64,000 bases of DNA from Georgenia sp. EYE_87 (GCF_023148685.1 NZ_JAHXNL010000001.1:124001-188000); one strand, 5' to 3'; positions 1-9,117 are shown, counted from the first letter of the stretch. Notes: generated by a model not told the origin, from the sequence alone. Made by a program: numbers and translations.

Positions 1-752
1 CCCCAGACATTGTCGTTGCCGGTCGGCCACTCGGGCTCCACGAGGTCCTCGAGCACCAGTCCGGCCCCGACGACGTCGCGGACGTGATCGCCCAGCGTGC
101 GGTGGTACTCGGCGTAGAGGGGACGGCCGGCGTCGTCGGTCTCGACGTACGGCGAGCGGTCGAAGTACGACCGGGTTACGCGCAGGCCGCGGGCGGTCGG
201 GTCGTCGGGGAACGCCCATCGGACGGGGTGCGACACGGAGAAGACCCAGCGACCACCGGGGCGGAGCACCCGCACCACCTCGCGGTGCACGCGGTTCGGG
301 TCGGGCACGAACGGCAGGGCGCCGAAGGCGGTGAAGACCGCGTCGAAGCTCGCGTCCGCGAACGGCAGTGCCCGCGCGTCCGCGAGCACCGTGGGCACGG
401 TGATCCCGGTCGCCGCGTCGAGCTCGCGGCCCCGGGCGAGCATGCCGGCCGCGACGTCCGTCGCGACCGCGTCGACGCCCTGGCCGACCAGCCAGCGCGA
501 GCACTGGGCCGCGCCGCACCCGACCTCGAGCACGCGGGCACCCCGCAGGTCCCCGACCGGGCCGAGCAGGTGCGCGTCGGTCTCGCGCAGCCCCTCCGGG
601 CACCAGCAGAAGTCCGCCGGCCCGAGGAACTCCCCGTGCTCGGCCAGGTAGCCGGCGGACTCCTCGCTCCACCAGGCGGCGTTGGCCCGCGCGGCGGCCT
701 CGCCGTCGACGGGTCCGTAGCCGGCGCGGGCCGGGACGTGCTGCGGGGACAT
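1..752 (-). CDS. Class I SAM-dependent methyltransferase (3' end outside window)
   Basis: The minus strand reads openly from an ATG at 752 to the window edge, about 250 codons without a stop. The protein has the class I methyltransferase fold: a glycine-rich SAM site VLEVGCGAAQCSRWL near residue 75, an acidic residue after the second strand (VATDVAAGML), DARALPFADASFDAVF, and VLRPGGRWVFSVSHPVRW. This layout is typical of UbiE/Methyltransf_11 proteins. The substrate cannot be told. The C-terminus is missing because the window ends. It is divergent from rpsA, and such a methyltransferase is often found beside rpsA in actinobacteria (recollection). The family is secure, the role is not. Confidence 0.85.
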   Translation of the reverse strand, partial: MSPQHVPARAGYGPVDGEAAARANAAWWSEESAGYLAEHGEFLGPADFCWCPEGLRETDAHLLGPVGDLRGARVLEVGCGAAQCSRWLVGQGVDAVATDVAAGMLARGRELDAATGITVPTVLADARALPFADASFDAVFTAFGALPFVPDPNRVHREVVRVLRPGGRWVFSVSHPVRWAFPDDPTARGLRVTRSYFDRSPYVETDDAGRPLYAEYHRTLGDHVRDVVGAGLVLEDLVEPEWPTGNDNVW

Positions 753-935
753 GTCACCAGTGTGCACACCCGGCCGGGGGCCGCCTGCCGGCGAGTTGGC
801 GACGTCCGTCGGCAGGTGCCCGGGAGCGGGGAGGCCGACGCCCCGCCGGGCCTGCCCCGGACCCGGGAGACCTGCGGCCCGCCGGGCCCAGCCCGGACCC
901 GGGGGGTGAGGCACGTCACGAGGGGGGCGGCGTGG

Positions 936-965
936 TTGCCCGGCCGCACCCGGCGTCGGTAGGAT
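936..965 (+). promoter_or_regulatory. Candidate rpsA promoter in a 313-bp gap
   Basis: The gap 753-1065 carries the divergent promoters of the methyltransferase and rpsA. A sigma-70-like pair TTGCCC (936-941) and TAGGAT (960-965) is spaced by 18 nt. It would give a leader of about 90 nt before the rpsA ATG. No strong Shine-Dalgarno precedes that ATG. I see no other conserved element in the gap. Confidence 0.5.
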
Positions 966-1065
966 CAACCTTTGGTGCAGTTGTGCCTATGCGGCTGCTC
1001 CTGCGTCACCTTTCAGAACAATCCTGTCCGCACTACTTCCTGTCCGCATCGGAGTCCACAGCTCA

Positions 1066-2541
1066 ATGACCACCACTACGCCCACGCAGCCGACGTCCCC
1101 CCAGGTTGCCGTCAACGACATCGGTTCTGAGGAAGACTTCCTCGCCGCGATTGACGCGACCATCAAGTACTTCAACGACGGGGACATCGTCGAGGGCACC
1201 ATCGTCAAGGTCGACCGGGACGAGGTACTCCTCGACATCGGTTACAAGACCGAGGGCGTCATCCTCTCCCGCGAGCTGTCCATCAAGCACGACGTGGACC
1301 CGGACGAGGTCGTCTCCGTCGGGGACAAGATCGAGGCGCTCGTCCTCCAGAAGGAGGACAAGGAGGGCCGGCTGCTCCTGTCGAAGAAGCGCGCCCAGTA
1401 CGAGCGCGCCTGGAGCACGATCGAGAAGATCAAGGAGGAGGACGGCGTCGTCACCGGCACCGTCATCGAGGTCGTCAAGGGCGGCCTGATCCTCGACATC
1501 GGCCTGCGCGGCTTCCTCCCGGCCTCCCTCGTCGAGATGCGCCGCGTCCGCGACCTCCAGCCCTACGTGGGCAAGGAGCTCGAGGCGAAGATCATCGAGC
1601 TGGACAAGAACCGCAACAACGTGGTGCTCTCCCGTCGCGCCTGGCTCGAGCAGACGCAGTCCGAGGTGCGCTCGCACTTCCTGCAGACCCTGCAGAAGGG
1701 CCAGGTCCGCCCCGGTGTGGTCTCCTCCATCGTCAACTTCGGCGCCTTCGTCGACCTCGGTGGTGTGGACGGTCTCGTGCACGTCTCCGAGCTGTCCTGG
1801 AAGCACATCGACCACCCGAACGAGATCGTCGAGGTCGGCCAGGAGGTCACCGTCGAGGTTCTCGACGTCGACATGGACCGCGAGCGGGTCTCCCTGTCGC
1901 TCAAGGCGACGCAGGAGGACCCGTGGCAGGCCTTCGCCCGCACGCACGCCATCGGCCAGGTCGTGCCCGGCAAGGTCACCAAGCTCGTCCCGTTCGGCGC
2001 GTTCGTGCGCGTCGAGGACGGCATCGAGGGCCTCGTCCACATCTCCGAGCTGGCGCAGCGCCACGTCGAGGTGCCGGAGCAGGTCGCCAAGGTCGGTGAC
2101 GACGTCTTCGTCAAGGTCATCGACATCGACCTCGACCGCCGTCGCATCTCGCTGTCCCTGAAGCAGGCCAACGAGGGCGTCGACCCGACCAGCGACGACT
2201 TCGACCCGTCGATGTACGGCATGGCCGCCGAGTACGACGAGCAGGGCAACTACAAGTACCCCGAGGGCTTCGACCCGGAGACGAACGAGTGGCTCGAGGG
2301 TTACGAGGCCCAGCGCGAGGCGTGGGAGAACGAGTACGCCCAGGCGCAGGCTCGCTGGGAGGCCCATAAGAAGCAGGTCGCGGCCGCTCAGGAGGCTGAC
2401 ACCGAGGCCGTCGAGACCGGGACGCCGGGTGCCGGCGCCGCCGGCCCGACCTCCTACAGCTCGGCCCCGGCCGAGGCGGCGGGCACCCTGGCGTCCGACG
2501 AGGCCCTGGCCGCCCTGCGCGAGAAGCTCACCGGTCACTGA
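1066..2541 (+). CDS. rpsA: 30S ribosomal protein S1
   Basis: The 491-residue protein carries four S1 RNA-binding domains at about residues 38-105, 123-188, 209-277 and 294-363. The last two have the classic pattern G-V-V-S-S-I-x-x-F-G-A-F-V-D and G-L-V-H-x-S-E-L. The C-terminal tail of about 125 residues is acidic and Ala/Glu/Gln-rich, as in actinobacterial S1. S1 binds mRNA at the 30S subunit and helps initiation. The ATG at 1066 is followed by the usual short Thr-rich start. A 19-bp hairpin lies directly downstream. The rpsA-coaE-uvrB order is the standard actinobacterial one. Confidence 0.97.
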   Translation: MTTTTPTQPTSPQVAVNDIGSEEDFLAAIDATIKYFNDGDIVEGTIVKVDRDEVLLDIGYKTEGVILSRELSIKHDVDPDEVVSVGDKIEALVLQKEDKEGRLLLSKKRAQYERAWSTIEKIKEEDGVVTGTVIEVVKGGLILDIGLRGFLPASLVEMRRVRDLQPYVGKELEAKIIELDKNRNNVVLSRRAWLEQTQSEVRSHFLQTLQKGQVRPGVVSSIVNFGAFVDLGGVDGLVHVSELSWKHIDHPNEIVEVGQEVTVEVLDVDMDRERVSLSLKATQEDPWQAFARTHAIGQVVPGKVTKLVPFGAFVRVEDGIEGLVHISELAQRHVEVPEQVAKVGDDVFVKVIDIDLDRRRISLSLKQANEGVDPTSDDFDPSMYGMAAEYDEQGNYKYPEGFDPETNEWLEGYEAQREAWENEYAQAQARWEAHKKQVAAAQEADTEAVETGTPGAGAAGPTSYSSAPAEAAGTLASDEALAALREKLTGH

Positions 2542-2571
2542 CCGCCTCCCGCCGCAGGCGGGGGAGAGCAG

Positions 2572-2614
2572 ACGACGAGGCCCGTCGCCCCTCGGGGGCG
2601 ACGGGCCTCGTCGT
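2572..2614. terminator. 19-bp perfect hairpin between convergent rpsA and osmC
   Basis: Positions 2572-2590 and 2596-2614 are perfectly complementary (19 bp) around a 5-nt loop. The hairpin lies 30 nt after the rpsA stop and faces the 3' end of osmC. It is not followed by a strong T-run on either strand, as is common in GC-rich actinobacteria. Confidence 0.75.
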
Positions 2615-2654
2615 GTCAGTGGGCCTCAGGCAGTCAGCGGGGCCTCGGACCAGC

Positions 2655-2714
2655 GAGCCTGCGGCCGGCGAGCCTCAGGTCGCCGAGCCTCAGGTCGCCG
2701 AGCCTCAGACCAGC
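2655..2714. repeat. 15-bp tandem repeat, four copies, entering the osmC 3' end
   Basis: Unit GAGCCTCAGGTCGCC occurs exactly at 2670-2684 and 2685-2699, with degenerate copies at 2655-2669 and 2700-2714. The last copy overlaps the osmC stop codon (2705-2707), so copy-number change could alter the osmC 3' end. Confidence 0.7.
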
Positions 2715-3136
2715 GAGGCCGTCATGGTGATCTCGGTCCCGGCCAGCGCCTTGCTGACCGGGCAGCCCTCCTTGGAGGCCTGGGCGATGCGCTGGAAGTC
2801 CTCCTCCGAGATGCCTTCGACCTGGGCCCTGACGGTGAGGTGGACGCCCGAGATGTGAGCGCCCCCGTCGGTGGAGAAGGTGACCTCGGCGGTGGTGTCG
2901 AGCTGGGTCGGCGGCGTCCCGTTCTGGTCGAGGTCGTTGGAGAACGCCATGGAGAAGCAGCTCGCGTGCGCGGCAGCGATGAGCTCCTCGGGGTTGGTCC
3001 GCGAACGGTCCTCCTCCGTGCGGGCCTTCCACGTCACGTCGAAGGTGCCGAGCCCCGAGCTGTCCATCGTCGTCGTTCCCGAGCCCTGGAACAGGTTGCC
3101 CTTCCAGCTGGTGCTGGCTTTGCTGCTGAGTGCCAT
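2705..3136 (-). CDS. OsmC-family peroxiredoxin
   Basis: The 143-residue protein starts MALSSKASTSWKG at the ATG at 3136, which has a good upstream GAGGAGGAAG. An open frame extends further upstream but lacks this ribosome site. Both catalytic cysteines of the OsmC/Ohr family are present, in AAHASCFSMAFS and KEGCPVSKAL. Such thiol peroxidases reduce organic hydroperoxides in the cytoplasm. The length fits OsmC (about 140). It is transcribed alone, convergent with rpsA. A second OsmC-like gene at 34.4 kb lacks both cysteines, so this is the catalytically competent copy. Confidence 0.92.
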   Translation of the reverse strand: MALSSKASTSWKGNLFQGSGTTTMDSSGLGTFDVTWKARTEEDRSRTNPEELIAAAHASCFSMAFSNDLDQNGTPPTQLDTTAEVTFSTDGGAHISGVHLTVRAQVEGISEEDFQRIAQASKEGCPVSKALAGTEITMTASLV

Positions 3137-3243
3137 GCGACTTCCTCCTCTGCTCGCCCGGGAACCGGGCGTCGTGGGTTTCCCGCCATCCTGCCAGCGG
3201 TCACCAGCCCGCGCGAGGCCCGCGCCACCGCGCCTGCCGCCGC

Positions 3244-3249
3244 TAGGGT
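3244..3249 (+). promoter_or_regulatory. -10 box TAGGGT for a leaderless transcript
   Basis: TAGGGT ends 7 nt before the ATG at 3257, the spacing that places the transcription start on the A of the ATG. It would drive the leader ORF and coaE. Confidence 0.5.
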
Positions 3250-3256
3250 TCCGGGT

Positions 3257-3352
3257 ATGAGCCAGCCCGACGGGTCGCCGGCCCACTTCCTCGGCGGCGG
3301 GGACGTGCCCGCGCTGCCCGTCCCGCTGCTCGGTCGGACGGGGTCCGGCTGA
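3257..3352 (+). CDS. 31-residue leader ORF coupled to coaE
   Basis: A small frame starts [11 protein letters not shown] at an ATG placed 7 nt after TAGGGT and ends in a TGA that shares its A with the coaE ATG (TGATG, 3350-3354). The coaE ATG has no clear Shine-Dalgarno of its own. This suggests that ribosomes enter on the leaderless mini-ORF and reinitiate at coaE. The peptide is Gly/Pro-rich and has no recognised domain. It could be a regulatory or merely enabling leader. Existence is inferred from context only. Confidence 0.5.
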   Translation: MSQPDGSPAHFLGGGDVPALPVPLLGRTGSG

Positions 3353-4014
3353 TGCTCACCGTCGGCCTCACCGGGGGGATCGGCTCGGGAAAGTCGACCG
3401 CGTCGGCCGAGCTGGCCCGGCTCGGCGCCGTCGTCATCGACGCGGACCGGATCGCGCGCGCCGTCGTCGAGCCGGGCACGCCGGGCCTCGCCGCGGTGGT
3501 GGACGAGTTCGGCGACGGTGTCCTGGCGCCCGACGGCTCCCTGGACCGTGCCGCGCTCGCCGCGCGCGTGTTCGGCGACCCGGCGGCGCTGGCGCGGCTC
3601 GGTGCCATCACCCACCCGCTCGTCGCCGAGGAGAGCCGCCGCCTGCAGGCTGCCGCGCCCGGCGACGCCGTCGTGGTCCACGACGTCCCGCTCATCGTGG
3701 AGAACGGCCTGGCCGACCGGTACGACCTCGTGGTGGTCGTCGGCGCGGACGAGGACACCCGGGTCCGACGGCTGACGGCGCACCGCGGCATGTCGGAGGA
3801 GGACGCCCGCGCCAGGATCCGGTCCCAGGCCGACGACGCCGCCCGTCGCGCCGTCGCGGACGTCTGGCTCGACAATTCTGGGACCCCCGAGGAGCTCCGC
3901 GACGCCGTCGGTCGGCTGTGGCGGGAGCGGCTGGTGCCCGAGCGCGACCGGCGCGCGCGCACCGCCGGGTCGGGCCCCCGTCGTCGCAGCCGCGGAGGTC
4001 GACCGAGCCGGTAG
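3352..4014 (+). CDS. coaE: Dephospho-CoA kinase
   Basis: The 220-residue protein begins [21 protein letters not shown], with the P-loop GGIGSGKS at about residues 7-14. It continues with D-A-D ([10 protein letters not shown]), HPLV, and the lid [30 protein letters not shown], all typical of CoaE. CoaE phosphorylates the 3' hydroxyl of dephospho-CoA, the last step of CoA synthesis. The C-terminus ends in an Arg/Gly-rich tail. The start codon overlaps the stop of a 31-codon leader ORF. The gene is convergent with the ftsH-like gene, with only 14 bp between the stops. Confidence 0.95.
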   Translation: MLTVGLTGGIGSGKSTASAELARLGAVVIDADRIARAVVEPGTPGLAAVVDEFGDGVLAPDGSLDRAALAARVFGDPAALARLGAITHPLVAEESRRLQAAAPGDAVVVHDVPLIVENGLADRYDLVVVVGADEDTRVRRLTAHRGMSEEDARARIRSQADDAARRAVADVWLDNSGTPEELRDAVGRLWRERLVPERDRRARTAGSGPRRRSRGGRPSR

Positions 4015-4028
4015 GGCGGCATGCGTCC

Positions 4029-6031
4029 TCAGGAGTCCCGGTGCCCGGGAGAGCCCGCGGGAGCACCCACGAGGTGCGGGTCGGCCGGCCGGCGCTCGAT
4101 GCCGGCGGCGGCGTAGGCGTCGGCCTCGTCGAGGGTCTCGTGCTCCATCAGGGCGGCGACGATGGCCTCGTGCCGGTCGCGGTTCTCGCGGAGGAGACGA
4201 CGCGCCTCCGCGTAGCAGTCGTCGACCAGGGCGCGGACCTCGGCGTCGACGGCCTCGAGGAGAGCCTCCGAGGCGCCGTTCTGGCGGGCGTCGCCGTCGC
4301 TCGGGTAGACCTGGACCGGTCCGATCTTCTCCGACATGCCCCACCGGCCCACCATCTGGCGGGCGATGGCGGTGACGGTCTGCAGGTCGGACTCGGCGCC
4401 GGTGGTGATGACGCCGAAGACCTCCTGCTCGGCGGCCATGCCGCCGAGGGCGCCGATGATGCGGCCGCGCAGGTAGTCGACGTCGTAGCCGTACCGGTCG
4501 GTCTCGGGGGTGGACAGGGTCACGCCCAGGGCGCGGCCGCGGGGGATTTCGAGATCTTCCGGACGGGGTCGGCGCCGGGGCGGAGCATGCCGAGGAGGGC
4601 GTGACCGGCCTCGTGGTAGGCGGTGCGCAGGCGTTCCTCCTCGGGCATGACGACGGCGCGCTCGGAGCCCAGCTGGACCTTCTCGAGGGCGTCCGCGAAG
4701 TCCTTGGCGAAGATCTGGTCCTGGCCCCGCTTGGCGGCGAGCAGCGCGGCCTCGTTGGCCAGGTTCGCGAGGTCCGCACCGGTCATGCCGGGGGTGGACC
4801 GCGCCGCGGCGGCGAGGTCGACGTCGGCCGCGAGCGGCTTGCCCCGGGTGTGCACCGCGAGGATCTGCTCCCGGCCGGCCTGGTCGGGCGGGGAGACGGT
4901 GATCTTGCGGTCGAAGCGGCCCGGCCGGGTCAGGGCGTCGTCCAGGACGTCCGCGCGGTTGGTCGCCGCGAGGACGACGACGCCCTCCGTGCCGTCGAAG
5001 CCGTCCATCTCCGTGAGGATCTGGTTGAGGGTCTGCTCGCGCTCGTCGTTGCCGCCCACCGAGCGGGCGCCGGAGCGGGAGCGGCCGATGGTGTCGATCT
5101 CGTCGATGAAGACGATGGCCGGAGCCACCTTGCGGGCCTCGGCGAACAGGTCGCGCACCCGCTGGGCGCCGACGCCGACGATCATCTCGATGAACTCGGA
5201 CGCGGAGGCGGAGAAGAAGGGCACCTCGGCCTCGCCCGCGGTCGCCCGGGCGAGGAGGGTCTTTCCGGTGCCCGGGCCGCCCTCGAGGAGAACGCCCTTC
5301 GGGACCTTGGCGCCGAGCCGGGTGTACTTCTCGGGGTGCTTCAGGAAGTCCACGATCTCGGCTACCTCGGCCTCGACCTCGTCGATGCCCGCCACGTCGT
5401 CAAAGTTGACCCGAACCTTCTCCGGGTCCACCGGCTTGGCCCTCTTCTGGCTCATCATGCCGCCGAGCATCCCGCCGCCCGCCCTGCGGGCCCGGCGGAA
5501 GAGCCAGACGTAGAACCCCACGAGAAGTGCGAGCGGGAGCAGCGAGATCAGGAGGTTCGGCAGGATCCCGCGCTCCTGCGTGATCGGGGTGGCCCGGACG
5601 ACGGCGTCGCTCGTCTCGAGCTCGGCGAGCAGGTCGTCCTGGGCGAAGGTGGGCCGTTCGGTGACGAACTGGGTGTACGTGCCGCCGTCCCCGGCCGGGG
5701 CCGGGGAGGCACCCTCGGGCAGCTCCGCCGGCTCGGCCAGCGTGCCCTCGATGCTCTGGCCGCGGGAGAAGACCTCCTCGACGTTGCCCTCCTCCACCTG
5801 CTGCCGGAACTCGGTGTACGAGATCGTGGCGACCTGGGAGCTGGCGAGGTCCTGGACCGTGGTCAGGCCGAAGAGCACCAGCCAGCCCATGAGGAGCCAG
5901 GTGACGATCCGGCCCCACCTCGGCGGCTCCGGGGCGCCGCCCTGCGGCGGCACACCCTCCGTGCGCCAGGGCTGGCCTGTCGGCGCCTGCGTCGGCTGCT
6001 CGGCGCGTCGGGCGTCGCGGGAGTCGGGCAC
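4029..6031 (-). pseudogene. FtsH-like AAA+ zinc metalloprotease split by a one-base frame change
   Basis: Reading frame one (GTG 6031 with GGAGG upstream, to 4520; 503 aa) has two membrane segments (about 41-60 and 157-178), Walker A GGPGTGKT (251-258), Walker B IVFIDEID, arginine fingers and the protease motif HEAGH (473-477). It then runs into KSPAAAPWA-stop. Frame two (4029-4523) continues with family sequence TLSTPETDRYGYD, the third zinc ligand in TTGAESDLQ, and the C-terminus. A -1 shift at the CCCCC run (4541-4545) restores a normal 667-residue FtsH of expected length. The pore loop reads EMIVG rather than EMFVG. It could be a decayed gene, a sequencing error or programmed frameshifting. 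It is probably not the housekeeping FtsH, which usually sits near tilS/folE. Confidence 0.85.
4541..4545 (-). other. C5 run at the frame change inside the ftsH-like gene
   Basis: On the minus strand the codons are TCG AAA TCC CCC GCG. Slipping back one base on CCC within the five-C run gives ...P-R-G-R-A-L-G..., the conserved FtsH continuation, with no change in total length. This is where the two frames join. Confidence 0.7.
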
Positions 6032-6052
6032 GCGTGTCCTCCGGGTCTATTC

Positions 6053-6068
6053 GTTGGTGGGTGCCAAC
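6053..6068. promoter_or_regulatory. Inverted repeat GTTGG-N6-CCAAC, ftsH-like promoter side
   Basis: A perfect 5-bp inverted repeat lies 22 bp upstream of the ftsH-like GTG. Its half-site resembles the repeat next to the MarR start, so both may be operators of that regulator. Confidence 0.45.
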
Positions 6069-6108
6069 TAACTGTAGGCGCGGAAGCCCGTGAGTGTCCA
6101 CAGATTGG

Positions 6109-6126
6109 TTGGTGTAACCTCACCAA
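6109..6126. promoter_or_regulatory. Inverted repeat TTGGTG-N6-CACCAA over the MarR start
   Basis: A perfect 6-bp inverted repeat encloses the candidate -10 box TAACCT (6115-6120) and ends 2 nt before the first GTG of the MarR gene. Its position suits autorepression. Confidence 0.5.
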
Positions 6127-6128
6127 TT

Positions 6129-6824
6129 GTGGTGAAAGACACGGGGAACAGCGACGGGACCTCCGAGAGGGACGACCGCGCCGACGAGGCGGGGGTCGGC
6201 CCGCGGGCCGATGGCGGCGCGAGGAGTGACACCGGCACTTCGGCGGCCGACGTCGGCACTTCGGCGGCCGACGCCCGCATTTCGGCGGCCGACGTGGGCG
6301 CCCGCCTGCAGCGCGCCTTCTGGCTGCTGCTGCGCTGGGGCAGCCGTGCGAGCGTTCGCGACCAGTTCCTCAGCTCCGAGCTCGGACGGTCGCTCACGCC
6401 GACCGACGTCTGGATCGTGGAGGTCCTGGGCGAGCGGGGACCGATGCGGCTGACGGCCCTGGCTGCGTGGCAGGGCGTCGACAAGTCGACCGTGACGCCG
6501 CAGGTGCGGCGGCTCGAGCGCGCGGGCCTGGTCGTGCGGACGGCAGACCCGCAGGACGGCCGGGCGGTGCTGCTCTCTCTGTCCGATGAGGGGCTGGCCG
6601 TGCGGGACCGGTTCCGCCGGGCCGGCGCAGCCGTCCTGGAGGACCGGCTGTCCTCGTGGGGCGAGGAGGACCGACGGGTGCTGGCCGACCTGCTCGGCCG
6701 GTTCGTCGCGGGCCTCGACGTCGGCCAGCCCGTGAGCGGGTCGCCACCGTCGGGGAGGTCCGCGACGTCGGCCGGGTCGGCGCCGTCGGCGCAACCCTCG
6801 GCCCCGGAGTCGCCGCAGCCCTGA
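6129..6824 (+). CDS. MarR-family transcriptional regulator
   Basis: The protein is about 231 aa. Residues about 60-190 form a winged helix: SLTPTDVWIVEVLGERGPMRLTALAAWQGVDKSTVTPQVRRLERAGLV and the wing RTADPQDGRAVLLSLSDEG, the MarR signature. GTG 6129 (or 6132) is preferred because TAACCT lies 8 nt upstream; an in-frame GTG at 6090 precedes the -10 box. The N-terminal 55 residues are disordered and hold a three-fold heptapeptide repeat (SAADVGT-like). The C-terminus is Ser/Pro-rich. It is divergent from the ftsH-like gene, and inverted repeats in the shared region suggest that it controls both. The ligand is unknown. Confidence 0.88.
   Translation: MVKDTGNSDGTSERDDRADEAGVGPRADGGARSDTGTSAADVGTSAADARISAADVGARLQRAFWLLLRWGSRASVRDQFLSSELGRSLTPTDVWIVEVLGERGPMRLTALAAWQGVDKSTVTPQVRRLERAGLVVRTADPQDGRAVLLSLSDEGLAVRDRFRRAGAAVLEDRLSSWGEEDRRVLADLLGRFVAGLDVGQPVSGSPPSGRSATSAGSAPSAQPSAPESPQP
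6234..6296 (+). repeat. 21-bp in-frame tandem repeat (x3) in the MarR gene
   Basis: Three 21-bp copies (6234-6254, 6255-6275, 6276-6296) share the core TTCGGCGGCCGAC and encode the repeated heptapeptide in the N-terminal tail. Because 21 is a multiple of 3, copy changes keep the frame. Confidence 0.75.
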
Positions 6825-6866
6825 CCCCCCCGGCGTGATGTCGGTGCCCCGACGTACGGTTGACCC

Positions 6867-8963
6867 ATGCGTCCCGTGACCGACCTGCAGCGCACCGTCG
6901 CCCCGTTCGAGGTGGTCTCCGACTACACGCCGTCGGGCGACCAGCCGACGGCGATCGCCGAGCTCACCGAGCGCCTCAGGGCCGGCGAGAAGGACATCGT
7001 CCTCCTCGGCGCCACCGGCACCGGAAAGTCGGCCACGACCGCGTGGCTCATCGAGCAGGTCCAGCGACCCACCCTGGTGATGGCGCCGAACAAGACGCTC
7101 GCCGCCCAGCTGGCCACCGAGTTCCGGGAGCTGCTGCCCAACAACGCCGTCGAGTACTTCGTCTCGTACTACGACTACTACCAGCCCGAGGCGTACGTGC
7201 CGCAGACGGACACGTACATCGAGAAGGACTCCTCGATCAACGACGAGGTCGAGCGGCTCCGGCACAGCGCCACCAACTCGCTGCTGACACGGCGCGACGT
7301 CATCGTGGTCGCGTCGGTGTCCTGCATCTACGGCCTCGGCACCCCGCAGGAGTACGTCGACCGCATGGTCCAGCTCAAGGTGGGCGACACGGTCGAGCGC
7401 GACGACCTGCTGCGCCAGTTCGTGATGATGCAGTACGTGCGCAACGACATGGCGTTCACCCGCGGCACCTTCCGGGTGCGCGGAGACACCATCGAGATCA
7501 TCCCCGTCTACGAGGAGCTCGCCATCCGCATCGAGCTGTTCGGCGACGAGATCGACGGCCTGAGCACCCTGCACCCGCTCACCGGCGAGGTCGTGCGCTC
7601 GGAGGAGGCGGTCCACCTCTTCCCCGCCACCCACTACGTCGCCGGACCTGAGCGGATGGAACGGGCGATCGCCGGCATCGAGGCCGAGCTCGCCGAGCGT
7701 CTGGAGGAGCTCGAGCGGCAGAACAAGCTGCTCGAGGCCCAGCGGCTGCGCATGCGCACCACCTACGACATCGAGATGATGCGCCAGATCGGCACCTGCT
7801 CGGGCATCGAGAACTACTCCCGGCACATCGACGGGCGCGCCGCCGGGACGGCGCCGAACACCCTCCTCGACTACTTCCCCGAGGACTTCCTGCTCGTCAT
7901 CGACGAGTCGCACGTGACCGTGCCGCAGATCGGTGCCATGTACGAGGGCGACATGTCCCGCAAGCGCACGCTGGTGGACTTCGGCTTCCGCCTGCCGTCG
8001 GCGATGGACAACCGGCCGCTGCGCTGGGAGGAGTTCCTCGAGCGCATCGGCCAGACCGTGTACCTCTCCGCCACCCCCGGGCCCTACGAGCTCAGCCAGT
8101 CCGACGGCGTCGTCGAGCAGATCATCCGCCCCACCGGACTGGTCGACCCCGAGGTGGTGGTCAAGCCGACCAAGGGCCAGATCGACGACCTCCTCGGCGA
8201 GATCCGCGAGCGGGTCGACAAGGACGAGCGGGTGCTCGTGACCACCTTGACCAAGAAGATGGCCGAGGACCTCACCGAGTACCTCCTCGAGCGCGGCGTC
8301 CAGGTGCGCTACCTGCACTCCGACGTCGACACCCTCCGCCGCGTCGAGCTGCTGCGGGAGCTCCGGCTCGGGCAGTTCGACGTCCTGGTCGGCATCAACC
8401 TCCTCCGCGAGGGCCTCGACCTGCCGGAGGTCTCCCTCGTCGCCATCCTGGACGCCGACAAGGAGGGCTTCCTGCGCTCGTCGACGTCCCTCATCCAGAC
8501 CATCGGCCGTGCCGCCCGCAACGTCTCCGGCCAGGTGCACATGTACGCCGACCGGATCACCGACTCCATGGCGCACGCCATCGAGGAGACGACCCGCCGC
8601 CGCGAGAAGCAGGTGGCGTACAACGAGGCCAACGGGATCGAGCCGACGGCGCTGCGCAAGCGGATCGCCGACGTCACCGACATGCTGGCGCGCGAGGACC
8701 TCGACACGGCCGAGCTCCTCGAGGGCGGCTACCGCGGCGCCGGCAAGGGGCCCGGCGGGAAGGACCGCCGCAAGGCGGGGGAGTCGGTCCGCGAGAAGCT
8801 GGCCGGGGCCGCGGCGAGCGACCTCGCCGAGCTCATCCAGGAGCTGTCCGCGCAGATGCACGCGGCGGCGGAGGAGCTCCAGTTCGAGCTCGCCGCCCGC
8901 CTGCGGGACGAGATCGCGGACCTGAAGAAGGAGCTGCGGCAGATGACGGCCGCCAACGCCTGA
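6867..8963 (+). CDS. uvrB: Excinuclease ABC subunit B
   Basis: At 698 residues it matches UvrB in length. It has Walker A GATGTGKS near residue 48, the DNA-gripping beta-hairpin ([21 protein letters not shown]), the helicase motif [11 protein letters not shown], motif [12 protein letters not shown], and a C-terminal UVR motif ([19 protein letters not shown]) that contacts UvrC. UvrB verifies DNA damage and loads UvrC in nucleotide excision repair. TACGGT (6855-6860) lies exactly 6 nt before the ATG, so the mRNA is probably leaderless. uvrA and uvrC are also in this window but about 22-28 kb away. Confidence 0.98.
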   Translation: MRPVTDLQRTVAPFEVVSDYTPSGDQPTAIAELTERLRAGEKDIVLLGATGTGKSATTAWLIEQVQRPTLVMAPNKTLAAQLATEFRELLPNNAVEYFVSYYDYYQPEAYVPQTDTYIEKDSSINDEVERLRHSATNSLLTRRDVIVVASVSCIYGLGTPQEYVDRMVQLKVGDTVERDDLLRQFVMMQYVRNDMAFTRGTFRVRGDTIEIIPVYEELAIRIELFGDEIDGLSTLHPLTGEVVRSEEAVHLFPATHYVAGPERMERAIAGIEAELAERLEELERQNKLLEAQRLRMRTTYDIEMMRQIGTCSGIENYSRHIDGRAAGTAPNTLLDYFPEDFLLVIDESHVTVPQIGAMYEGDMSRKRTLVDFGFRLPSAMDNRPLRWEEFLERIGQTVYLSATPGPYELSQSDGVVEQIIRPTGLVDPEVVVKPTKGQIDDLLGEIRERVDKDERVLVTTLTKKMAEDLTEYLLERGVQVRYLHSDVDTLRRVELLRELRLGQFDVLVGINLLREGLDLPEVSLVAILDADKEGFLRSSTSLIQTIGRAARNVSGQVHMYADRITDSMAHAIEETTRRREKQVAYNEANGIEPTALRKRIADVTDMLAREDLDTAELLEGGYRGAGKGPGGKDRRKAGESVREKLAGAAASDLAELIQELSAQMHAAAEELQFELAARLRDEIADLKKELRQMTAANA

Positions 8964-8965
8964 CC

Positions 8966-8989
8966 GCCCGCCGTGCCCGTGCGGCGGGC
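8966..8989 (+). terminator. GC hairpin after uvrB
   Basis: GCCCGCCG (8966-8973) pairs with CGGCGGGC (8982-8989) around an 8-nt loop, 2 nt after the uvrB stop. There is no T-run. Confidence 0.55.
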
Positions 8990-9117
8990 CCGTACCGCGG
9001 CGCTCGTTCCGCGGCACCGGCCCACGGGATCGGGCCCGACATGTCCGGGTCTGTGACGTCGGTCGTCGCCGGCCGCGACGGTCGCGCTCGGGTTTGGCGT
9101 GACGTATCGTTGCCGCT

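Noticed and set aside
1063-2538. 491-aa open frame on the minus strand opposite rpsA
   Set aside because: A GC-codon shadow of rpsA with the low-complexity Leu/Val/Asp/Arg look of antisense frames; no ribosome site or domain.
6120-9017. 965-aa minus-strand frame over MarR and uvrB
   Set aside because: Antisense shadow of two secure genes; repetitive composition and no motif.
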